Assembly: GCA_947179485.1 (NCBI GenBank)
Contig: OX359249.1
Coordinates: 52,277,402-52,341,401 of the forward strand
Length of the DNA: 64,000 nucleotides
Source of the DNA: Allacma fusca
Taxonomy: Eukaryota > Arthropoda > Collembola > Symphypleona > Sminthuridae
Direction of reading: 5' to 3'
Part shown: in pieces, positions 1-11,000 of the stretch
Numbering within the stretch: position 1 is the first letter of the stretch
How the letters are laid out: each line of letters opens with the position of its first letter
The notes under the pieces: model-generated
Database searches by the model: none
What the model was told of the DNA's origin: nothing
Seen by the model: the letters and a program-made list of their open reading frames with translations, nothing else
Program-made: the position numbers and the translations under genes

Positions 1-962
1 CTTGCGCTCGCATCCTATAAATAGGCTTGTGTGTAGACCTACATGTAAGATGGTCTGGTATGTTTAGCCTGTGATTTTTTTAGGGGGAAACGAAACTGAA
101 AGTGCTATTATGGATTTCTTGGTGTCGGCTTGCATATCTGGACGACATCTGCACAAACAATGACACGGGACAATTCAATCGTTTTGCTTTGGTAGATTAG
201 GTGTAAAATAAGAATCTCATTGTTTTTGAAAGAGATCGGGTCATCCGTTTGGACTGGAATTGATTGAGGACACGTAAAAATAAACACATGTAAATACATA
301 TGTACATCAAATGGAAGGTGAAGTTCGCGTCATCTTTTATCTAGTATGGTTACATTACGCATGACTTTTCCATCAACCCGTAGAGTTCACACCATCATAC
401 ATATGTGTATTAAATTCGATGGCAAACATGTCTCAAATTTTAGTGCATGCGTACCGATTATGATTATACGCGTGGAATCTAACAATAAGTAATCACTATT
501 GAACAATATAATGTCAATAGTACAAAAGAAGACATATATGTACATCCTTTTAATGAGAAATAGTTAACTTTTACTGGTAAGCAAAGCGTGAGCACCATCA
601 TTTGCCACCCGCCTAGTAAGGCCACATAAGGAAGGGGTTTCTAAAATATTTCATTCCTCCACTTTGTATCTTCAGTTCGAGATTTTCTAAAATTTAGTTT
701 AGTGACCTGGGTCAATATTTGACATCTACAGAGTTTCAAAACGTGAAGCCAAGTCGATTTTTTAGAATTCGAATTCTTTCATTCTTCATACAATTGATTT
801 GTTCGGAAAATGTTTTGACTCTTGCTTGCAGAAAATTTTATGGGATTTAAGAAGAGATATTTGATAGGTCTGTACTTGGAAGAATTGCTGACATGACCTG
901 AAGAGAAAAGGAAGAAGGTTGAAAAAATTAATCTAAAGGAGTACAGATGTGGATAAAGTTCC
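1..962. other. No gene recognised
   Basis: AT-rich sequence with no long open frame and no recognisable transposon terminus. It may be intron or upstream flank of the glutamate receptor gene, whose 5' exons are not visible in the window. Confidence 0.4.
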
Positions 963-1313
963 ATAACCTACCTACCCTAGCGGTTAATTGGACAAATGGT
1001 CTAAGGGGCAAATGGTCTCCAAGTGGTTTGACAGGTAGAAACGGGATGGGTAGTAGAGCAAATGATAAGGCAAGTGGCGGGGTTGTTGGACAGAAAAAAT
1101 TGGTCTACCTGCGTAGTTGGGCAGAATTTTATTTGACTAACCAGGTAGTTCAGCAAAATTATTTTTGGCTAACTAGGTAGTTCAGCAAAATTATTTTTGG
1201 CTAACTAGGTAGTTGGACAAATATTTGTTCTCAACCTGGGTAGTCGGGTAAACAAAATTTGGGCTACTCAGGTAGGTGGTTAAAAAAATTGGGCAAGGTA
1301 CATAGGTAGTTTG

Positions 1314-2380
1314 CAGGGATGTCAACGATTAATAATCACGATTAATGATTAACGATTAATGATTACTAATTATTAATCATCAATCGTTAATTTAGTAAGC
1401 TTGGATTGTTTGAAATAATCATCAATTGTAATCATCAATTAACCTTTTTCAAAAATCAATCATCAAATGTAATCATCAATTAACATTTTTCAAAAATCAA
1501 TCGTCAATTGTAATCATCAATTTACCGTTTTCAAAAATCAATTATCAATTGTAATCATCAATTAGCCGTTTTCAAAAATCAATTATCAATTGTAATCATC
1601 AATTAGCCGTTTTCAAAAATCAATTATCAATTGTAATCATCAATTATCGGGCTGGCGACGTCTCCAAAATTCTAAGCAGTCTAGGGTTCGAAGAAGTTTT
1701 TACTAAGCAGTGTCCGGTGTATCTGGCTGATAATATAAAGGATATAATACACTCTGTTTACGATCAGAGCAGTTTACACGACATGAACAGAATCCTGAAC
1801 TCCTCGTCTCACCCTTTGTACAAGTTAGCTTATTAAAATGATAAATGCAAGCAGTATCTAAATATCCACATTACATTGTTAATTGCAATCCTCAATTAAT
1901 TAATTTTCAAAATAATCGTTAATCGTTAATTGCAATCATCAATGAAAATTATTTTTAAAGTAATCGTTAATTGTAATCATCAATGAAAATTATTTTCGAA
2001 GTAATCGTTAATTGTAATCATCAGTGAAAATTATTTCTAAAGTAATCGTTAATTGTAATCAACACGGAAAATTATTTTTAAAGTAATCGTTAATTGTAAT
2101 CATCAGTGAATAATATTTTCAAAGTAATCGTTAATTGTAATCATCAGTGAAAATTATTTCTAAAGTAATCGTTAATTGTAATCATCAGTGAAAATTATTT
2201 CTAAAGTAATCGTTAATTGTAATCATCAGCGAATAATATTTTTAAAGTAATCGTTAATCGTAATTATTAATTATTAGTTATAAGCCCATTAATCATTAAT
2301 TGTAATTATAAATTCATTTTGTTTTCGAAGTAATCGTTAATCGTTAATTGTAATCACAAAATTGGAAATTGACATCCCTG
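1314..2380. mobile_element. hAT-like non-autonomous element, TAATCGTTAATTG array type
   Basis: The termini are CAGGGATGTCAA and its inverse TTGACATCCCTG. Perfect 8-bp target duplications gtagtttg lie at 1306-1313 and 2381-2388. Short C/TAGNG inverted repeats with an 8-bp duplication are the known signature of hAT transposons. The body is two tandem arrays: units of about 45 bp built on AATTGTAATCATCAATTA (about 1400-1645), and units of about 41 bp built on AATCGTTAATTGTAATCATC (about 1900-2350). They flank a non-repetitive insert with an open frame at 1648-1836. No transposase is present. Confidence 0.85.
1648..1836 (+). CDS. Captured coding-like fragment inside the hAT-like element
   Basis: An open frame of 62 codons ending in TAA starts directly after the left tandem array. 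It has no in-frame ATG near its start, so it looks like a fragment of a larger reading frame. Its composition is protein-like and unlike the AT-rich arrays around it; residues include LGFEEVF, YLADNIKDII and HPLYKLAY at the C-terminus. I do not recognise the family. It could be the carboxy end of a host or retroelement protein picked up by the transposon. No function can be assigned. Confidence 0.4.
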   Translation, partial: RAGDVSKILSSLGFEEVFTKQCPVYLADNIKDIIHSVYDQSSLHDMNRILNSSSHPLYKLAY

Positions 2381-2565
2381 GTAGTTTGGCAAAAAACATT
2401 TGGATTCCACAGGTAGTTGGGCAAACAAAAATTGGACTAGCTACATACATATGTAGGTAGTTGGGAAAATTGACGGGCGGGTTTGTGGTCATTGTGGTCT
2501 GGTGGTTCAGTGGGGCATTTACAAATTTCAGGTTAGTTGGACATTTGGAACTTTTTCCACGACCT

Positions 2566-4055
2566 TAGGAGTACAACAATTATTGGAAAAAATGTGGTTA
2601 AGCAGGAATTTCCGATGTTGTCATCTGATCAAGGGCGACATGGTTGGGATAAAACTAACTCAAAGAATTGGCCTTGTTAATTCAGATTCATTTTCATCTA
2701 TACTCATCAGATCATGTGAAAAATTGGGGCCACAGCATTCAAAAATGAGAAGCAAGTTATGAATCATTTAAAAAAAAGTTGCCATCAAGAACCAACACCA
2801 AGGGGTGTTGTTTATTTTAAGCTTATCTCCCATTTTTGACAAGCACTGATGATATATGCAATATCAAAATGAAAACAACATGCGCAGGGTTTTGAAATAT
2901 TGTTTCTTGTCTCTCCCGATCATGTCAAAAATTTTTCAGCGTAGAGATGTGTTAAGTACATCCCTAGATTTCCATAAAATTAGTTGCAAGCTAGCGTCAA
3001 AACATTTTTTGAAAAAATTATAAAGAAATAGATATAAAAATAGAAAATCTCATTCTAAAAAATCGACTTTGATTCGTTTTTAAACCCTTTGACCTCAAAT
3101 ATTTACCTGGGTCAATATTTGATAGGATGGAGTCATTTCCTTATGTGGTATAGGGAGCGCAACAATGGTTTTGATCACACTATATAAGAATGTTTTAAGT
3201 TTTAAGGTTTACTAGTTCATGTTGCTCCAACACATTTCCCCTCTTAGCTGACTTGGCACACGTAGTGCTGATCATAGATGATTTTTTAAATCCCCGGTAC
3301 ATAGGTTTTGAATTTTCCAGCTTGTATTTCCGTCACTATCATTTTAGCTTATTTAAATTGTCTAACACGGTGACACATGAAACGAAAAATTGTTTAAAAT
3401 ACAACTGCATCAAAAACACATTTATAAAAAACGAAAAGCACTGTTGAAATGCTTATCGTCCTATATTTCCTTTTTTATACGGAACCTATTTTCTGTAGAA
3501 TGTTTTGAACAGCCGTGTTTTGAATTTTTGGTATCAACTATCAATTTAGGAATCTCAGATGTTAATGCATTTTGACTGAAAAACAGGAACATGTACTGCA
3601 AAAAGAAAATCAATTTTGATGGTTAATGATCTTTATGATCTTAAATTTTTATCTAGGTCTAAAGTAAGATTTTTAACAAACATAAGGCAAATTCTCCACA
3701 AAATACGAAATCAAAAACTTTGGGGAGCTGTAAACTACATTCTAAAGAAATTGTTTTCCCTTTTTTTGGACGTTCTGGAGCACCTGGTGATGGTGTGTGT
3801 AGAGTATACTTGCATGACCAGACATCCAGAGATTACGTAAATAATTTGTACCGGACAGTCAGTCATGGTTCGTGTATTTATTTCATGCGAGCCAGGCCAG
3901 TATTTAAATACCACATAAAGCTAAATATCTCCATAATTTCATCTAGCCGTAGCGTGGACTACGTTCTGCATATACAAACTCTGGCGTCTAACTATTAACG
4001 TAACCGTAGTGCAACTTAAAATCGTTTAGAAGTATAAATGAAGAATTTTTGGGAA
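2566..4055. other. No gene recognised
   Basis: AT-rich sequence with short chance open frames only. The phrase ACCTGGGTCAATATTTGA occurs near 3103 and, slightly changed, near 706, so this stretch and the first kilobase may share a dispersed repeat whose borders I cannot define. Confidence 0.4.
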
Positions 4056-4749
4056 AGTATAACTTGGCCGACGTTGTACGACCATCGGATGAACTCGCCG
4101 GACGTTCATCAGTTGTAAACTGAATCTGGCGACGTCCGGTAGCCGAATGTTGTAGAAGTTGGACGACGCCCGCCGTATGTCGAGTCAAAAGCTGAATCTG
4201 GCCGACTGCCGTCAGCCGAAATGCTCAAGAATTTGTTTGACGCACTTCGGGTCAAAAACTGAATGAGTACTCTCGAGTTAGCTTGGTAGCATGTTCAGGT
4301 TTAAGAAAATTGAACCTGGCCATTCAGGATCAGGTTTCATCCACTCAATTTAATACGAAGGTTGTGACGATTCATGAAAACCATCCGCGAGATTCTTGAT
4401 TTTTACCTAAACTGCAGTAATAAAAAATTTTAATTATCCGGTGTTGATGGTTCGGAATGGTACCTGTCCCTGAATGCCCAGGTTCAATTTTCTTAAACCT
4501 GAACATGCTACCAAACTAAATCGAGAGTGCATGTACTCATTCAGTTTTTGACCCCAAGTGCGTCGGCCAAATTCTTGAGCATTTCGACTGACGGCAATCG
4601 GCCAGATTCAGCTTTTGACTCGACAAACGGCGGGTGTCGACCAACTTCTACAACATTTCGGCTGACGGACGTCGTCTAGATTCAGGTTTCAACTGATGAT
4701 TGTTTGGGTAGTTCATCCGATGATCGTAGGACGTCGGTCAAGTTATACT
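4056..4749. mobile_element. Long-hairpin MITE upstream of the receptor exons
   Basis: The left part (4056-4350) is repeated in inverted orientation at 4470-4749, giving arms of nearly 300 bp with many mismatches around a short centre. The outer ends are AGTATAACTTGGCCGACGT and its inverse ACGTCGGTCAAGTTATACT. No protein is encoded. It ends about 90 bp before the first visible exon, so it probably lies in an intron of the receptor gene. Target duplications were not clear. Confidence 0.75.
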
Positions 4750-4835
4750 TTTCGAGTTTTCGTTTGGGGCTCTCCCGCTTAGACTTGGGGGCTGTGTAGA
4801 ATAATGTTAGGCTGATTGTGAAACATGTATTGCAG

Positions 4836-5029
4836 GCCTTCTGCAGGTTGAGTATCTCATCAAAAAGCGCGTACTATCACAGAAAGGTGGGCTGAGCAGC
4901 CGTAGGTCAGAAATCTTCCCACGTGAGGTTTCTGCCAGCACATACCGGGATGTGCTCAAAGAGATCAAGCGGCGACATTTGTTCAACATCATCGTAGATA
5001 TCAAGGACTTGCCTTGCTTCTTTCGCAAA
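4836..5029 (+). CDS. Receptor exon A, amino-terminal domain
   Basis: Encodes [10 protein letters not shown] through [13 protein letters not shown], a part of the leucine/isoleucine/valine-binding-protein-like amino-terminal domain (compare the kainate-receptor phrase YRxVLxxIKxxxxxNIIVD). The acceptor is TTGCAG at 4830-4835 and the donor is GTAAGT at 5030. The exon starts with two bases of a split codon. A second possible acceptor, CTGCAG ending at 4846, would shorten it by 11 nt and start it in phase 0. Confidence 0.85.
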
Positions 5030-8000
5030 GTAAGTAAGCTCATCTGCTCGGACGTGGTACAATCAAGGCACTTCTCATCCTTTTACTCGTTTAGATATTA
5101 CAGCTGCAGATGAACGAAGCGCGATATCACTACCACTTCACGACGCTGGTAAGTGGATTCCTTTAGTGACGGAATAAATTACAATGGGTTATGCTTATGC
5201 TCATGAGATGTTGATGCAGGATCTGGAGATGTTCGACCTGGAAGACTTTGGCTACAACAATGTCAATATTACAGCTTTCCGTCTCATTGAGCAAAATGGG
5301 CCGAATATGCGCAGCATTGAGGACATGCAGCGATTCTATCCAAAGAGCAACCCCAAAATGGTGCTCCAGGTAAGTCCCTTAGCTCACATGGCATTTATTT
5401 TGTGAGGAAAATAACAAAATATGCATCGCTGGATAGAGTGACGCCGCCCTTATCTACGACGGCGTGCTGTCCTTCTCCCACGGTCTTCGATCGTTCGATG
5501 CCAGTCACCAAATACGCCCTGCAAACGTGTCGTGTGACAGAGAGCAATCTTGGTCTGATGGCTTGTCCCTTCTTAATTATATCAATAGCGTAAGTGTGGT
5601 ATGTTTTTCCCATGTTGACCTCCATTTGAGCAAAACGTAAAAGCATTTGAGCTTTGACGTTTTCTCTTGACACACGCTTCCAGGTCTCTTTTGATGGATT
5701 AACTGGAAAAATTCAATTGAGGGAAGGTAGCCGCCATGATCCTAGTCTCACGCTTCTCAAACTAAAGAACCGTTCTCTACAGCCAGTTGGTCGCTGGTCT
5801 CCGTCGACCGGACTTTCTGTCCACGATCACGATGCTTTCAGCAGCGGTGATTGCCCGAACGTGACCCTACGGGTAACGACTGTCCTTGTAAGTATAGTGA
5901 CTGTAACTGGATATAAGTGCGTATTTTTCTGTTGACCCAAAGTTCCTTATCAAGGAAAAGCCTTACGTGATGCTGAAGAGTGACGTCAATTTGACGGGCA
6001 ACTCACGATACGAGGGCTTCTGCATCGATTTACTCAAAGACGTGGCCACTTTGGTGGGCTTCCAATACACAATAGAGATCGTGGCGGACGGAAAGTATGG
6101 AGTGGAGGACCCGCACACAAAACAGTGGAATGGGATCGTCCGTGAACTGATCGACGGGGTAAGTATGTACGAGGAGTTGAAAGAAACAAAAGTCGTGTGG
6201 CAGGCACAGAGAGCACAAGTCAAGTAATTGTTTGTGGGGACATACTTTCGGGAGAGCTTTCAGGGTGTATTGCTTAAGGGCCTCCAGCGCATGAAATACT
6301 TAAGATAATTTTCACGTGGATTTTTCGCGCGGACTTCTGCTTTGGTTGTTAGCTTCCAGTTGTGTACCTCCCTGTGGACTCAACTGGACACATATTTGTG
6401 TATCTTTACCTTTCTTCATGCATTTGTTTAGAAATCAGACTTGGCAGTTGGGTCCATGACGATCAACTCGGCACGGGAGAAAGTCATTGATTTCACAAAG
6501 CCATTCAGGAATCTGGGCATCTCTATCTTGTTTAAGGTAGCTTTCATTCCTTTCAGCTCTCGCACAATTAAAGGGAATAAAGTGACAACTTGTATTGCAG
6601 TTGCCGAAGAAGCCACCAGCTCGTCTCTTTAGCTTTCTCAATCCCCTGTCTGCCGAAATATGGGCTTACGTAGCAGGTATCTCACTTTACCCGACTCCTC
6701 GTTTTCGAGGAAGCAGTAGGAGTTGAAATCAGTTTAGCACATGTATCATACCTGGGGCTTCCTCAGTCTCATCGAAATCACACCCAAGTTGATCTGCGTA
6801 CATGCTCGACAATTAAAATTTTAATGTGTAGGTGCTTATGTATTGGTCTGCTTCACACTCTTTGTCGTGGCGCGCTTCACCCCGAACGAATGGCTGGCAC
6901 CACCTCCATGTGCGGGTGACGAAGGTGTGCTTGAGAACCAGTTCTCTTTTCCCAACTCAGTCTGGTTCATCACAGGCACGTTCTTGCGACAGGGTTCTGG
7001 ATTGAATCCTAAGGTGAGTGATCCTGTTGTGACTTCAGAAACAAACTGAGGACTGATATGAATTTCGAACAATTGAATGGCAGGCCACATCCACTCGACT
7101 CGTAGGGGGAATCTGGTGGTTCTTCACGCTTATAATTGTGTCGTCGTACACGGCCAACCTAGCGGCCTTCCTTACAGTCGACAGAAAGAGTACGCCAATC
7201 GAGTCAGCTGAGGACTTGGCGGACCAGTCTGATATCCAATACGGTACTCTTGAGCATGGTTCCACCATGGATTTTTTCCGGGTAAGTGGTTTTAGGAATA
7301 GCAACACACCTTCAGTCGCTTATGAAAAGAAAATGTGGTATAAGTTTAGAATTACTAGTTATTTATTTTAAAACAAAATACTGTGTACAAATTGGTATCA
7401 AAACGGTGTTCGGGAAGTAAACTGCGCTAGTTCCGAAAATTCTTTCAGATCCTAAATCTACTCTTGAAATAGTTAACCTGGATCAATTTTCATAAAATTT
7501 GGCGAATACCTCATAAGTAGATATTTATTGTAGGATGTGATATGCAATTGTCTCCCTACTTACGATTGTGTGGATGATTGCCAAGGTGTCGCAACATTAA
7601 GAGAGGTGTATTGATTGTGTCGCGTGCTTTTCACAGAACTCGTCTATGGAAACGTACCAGAAGATGTGGCGCTACATGGAGAGTCGTCCCAACGTCTTTG
7701 TTCCTACTTACGAGCAGGGCATCAAAAGAGTTTTGCAAGGAAATTACGCCTTTCTCATTGAGTCACCTATGTTGGATTACGTCGTGCAAAGAGACTGCAA
7801 CCTGACACAGATAGGCGGACTCCTTGATTCCAAAGGTTACGGAATTGCCATGCCCAAAGGTATTTGCTTCCCACATCTTCAAATGGATACACAAATGAGA
7901 AAAAATGTGACCGGTATTGATGGTTATGGTTGCAGGTTCTCCATGGCGTGACAAGCTGTCCTTGGCAATCCTCGAGCTTCAAGAGAAAGGTATGATTCAG

Positions 8001-11000
8001 TTATTGTACAACAAATGGTGGAAGAACACAGGAGACGTCTGCAACCGGGACGACAAAAAGGACTCCAAGGCCTCGCCACTTGGAGTGGATAACATCGGTG
8101 GAGTGTTTGTCGTCCTGCTGGCCGGACTCATCCTCGCAGTGATCGTGGCAATCTGCGAGTTCTTCTGTCACGTCAAACGAAATGCGTCTGTTCGAAAGGT
8201 GAGCCTGAGCACATGCGTATTTGTCATGGCATATCCTATATACTGATTTGGAAGTGATTTTCATGATGGAGGTGAAGGCAGTCGTCATGCGCATGACATG
8301 TTGAAGCATATAAGTTCATTGTTCATTCATGCAATATAATGTTTTGATTTTAATTAAGTATATTATTTTTTATATGTAATTTTCAATTTCATTACAACTG
8401 TTTGATTTATAAAGCCTTCATTGTTATAAAATAGTTCTATAATAGTATATAATTGTTCATTGTTGTTTAAATGTGATTTTTTGAGTAATTTTCACATAAG
8501 AATAATGTAACAATGAAGGCTTCATAAATCAAACAGTTATAACGAAATTGAAAATTATATATCAATGCCATTACTACAGTATTATGATGTGATGTATTGG
8601 TATATATACTGCAAATAAGCCATTCGGCCTTGTGTCTTCAAATTGTGTTACAATTAACTTATAATTATTGTTGAGGTTTCTGTCCGGGTAGAAGTATTGA
8701 AAATTACTGGGTGATTATTTTTAGCTTCCAAATGTTTTGTTTAATAGAGACATTGTAATTATTATTATTATTGTGGGTAAAGGAAGACAGGACTAACAAG
8801 TAACATTTTGTTGCCCCGTCCAGATTTTCGAAATTCCACCAAAACTAGTTTGCTGATACCCTGAGTACTACTTTAAGTCACACCTGCCACCTGAAAAATC
8901 CTTCGTAGTTTAAAAAAATGGCGCGATGCCAATTTGTCCCGAAATTTAAAACTGGAAATTTTAAATGGCATTTACATGGAGACTTCATGCAAAGCTAGAT
9001 GACTGACTACAATGACTAGATTTGACTAGACTTTTGACATTATTTTTCGAAAATGATTAGACTAGACTGGACTCCAAAGACACGTGAGATTTTAGACCAG
9101 GAGTGGACTAGACTTGAACTGCTAAAAATTCCTAGGAATAGACTTGGACTTGACTTTAAAAAATAATTAACTCTCCAAGTCCTCTTTTCAAAATCTTGAG
9201 TAAAACCATTTCCCGATTACTAAACCCTGCGAGCATAACGGTCATGTATTTTGCTCAAATCAATCACATACCAGGAAAACATGACTCTGTAGTACTTTAA
9301 TGTACAAGGATCATTTGAGGCACTTTAAGATGCCATTTTCAGCATTATTTTCATTTCTAACGTGCGACCGTTTCGTATCTCATCATTATGCAACAATCAA
9401 ATTTGCATTGATCGATTCATCTCATCACCAGGACAATCAATGAAACAAAATCTTGTTTTTGTGATAAATGAGTTCCCAAAAACCAGAACGAAAATCTTGC
9501 TCATACTTATTTCACGAAAAATACCGAAACTGCCCGAAATTGATAAACTAGCAATAATAAACCACAACAGGTTACAAAAACCTGCCAGAAACAGATGAAA
9601 CCGAAATCATCGAAGTATATCAAAAGTGATAACGAAAAACAAACGCGTTATTGCCAGTAAATCAAACGATCCTTCTTGAATCCACTGAATTAGCCGTTCC
9701 TTCAAACATTAGCGAATGTTCATGAGGAAATGCTTGCTCATGTGTCGTCAAACAGGAAGCATGCAATGAATGGAAATACAATAAAGAAAGTGAAACCTAA
9801 TCCTGTAAATGGTAAAAGTGACAATAACTGATGACGAAGTTTGCGATTCAGAAAATCCCTTACTAAAGTACTCAAAAATAATTGTAAAAGTTGGCTATGA
9901 AATTAAATGCAGAAGTAAAGATATTTGTACATATGTTGGACGTAAATTCGATGATAAAAATAATCAAAAGAGAACTATGCTTATTGTGTAACAAGCGATA
10001 CGTTTATAGTAGCAGCGCTGCAGGAGGTTCTTTTAATCTGGTTCGATATTTTAAGGTAATTACTTGTAAAATGTATTTGCCCAATTTGGTCTAACTTGGT
10101 CTTAACCTCGATCTTGAATTTTGGTATTTACCAAATTTCTTCAAGGAACCCTGCAAATCACTTACAATTTAGAACCTAAGATGGAATTGCTTGGAAGTAA
10201 TAAATTAGTGTGTACAACATCCCTTTAACTACGTGAATTTTAAGTAGCACCTCTAATAGCACATATATTATTGACTAGACTTGAGACTAGACTTGAATAC
10301 TGAGTCACGTAAAAGTTTGGACTATGAATAGAATTAACTTGAACCACTAAAAGTGATCTTGAATAGAATGGGACTTGAATAAAGCTTTCCTTGTTTTATT
10401 AAGAATAGACTAGACTGGACTTGGGGAGCTCGTGAACAGCTATGCTTACAAGTTTCACATACCCCCACCTTCAAAAAGTTGAAGTTTCTTGTCAAACGGT
10501 TTTCCGTAACCCAGTACTCTGCTACTTCTTCTGCCAATAATATAATGCTATACGCTATATGCGTGTATTAACGCCATTACGGTTAGGAATTGACTATTGT
10601 AGGGTTAACAGTAACCAATGCTGCAATTATTTGACCATTGTACATTTGTAACCAGACCCGAAAAACCGCTCGTTCAATTTTCAGCTAAAAATGAATATTC
10701 GAAATAAATTATTTTGAACTCATTTTATCAATTGCCATTTGGGAACATCCCTTGCATACATCTTGCAACAGCTGTAACCCAATGTGCACAGGCACACTGG
10801 GCATAACTTGTCCAGTGGATTGGGGCTAACCAGGGCGACACCTATCACGCTCGGAATTGACGAATATGGTAATAGTAAAAATTGGATTGAGTTTGAAAAA
10901 GTATGGTCTAGAGAAAATATATTTAAGATATAGGAATTAGTAAGGGCTGAAATATTTGGAAATCGATCTAGAAAATCTAGGACAATCAAATCAAGTTACA

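Larger units (their letters stand above)
963..2565. repeat. Degenerate GGTAGTTGGGCAAA motif array, split by a hAT-like element
   Basis: Irregular repeats of a motif close to GGTAGTTGGGCAAAATT occupy about 963-1313 and resume at 2381-2565. Two adjacent copies around 1144-1215 are nearly identical. The array is interrupted by the element at 1314-2380, whose 8-bp target duplication gtagtttg is itself part of the array motif. The array may be the body of another non-autonomous element, but I could not define its ends. Confidence 0.6.

Noticed and set aside
1400..2360. Regularly spaced repeats that could suggest a CRISPR array
   Set aside because: The spacers are as repetitive as the repeats, the DNA is eukaryotic and the arrays lie inside a hAT-like element with a target duplication. 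This is tandem repetition.
3720..3998. Open frame that might be an upstream receptor exon
   Set aside because: Its translation has none of the amino-terminal-domain blocks expected before exon A, such as a YDSDRG-like segment.
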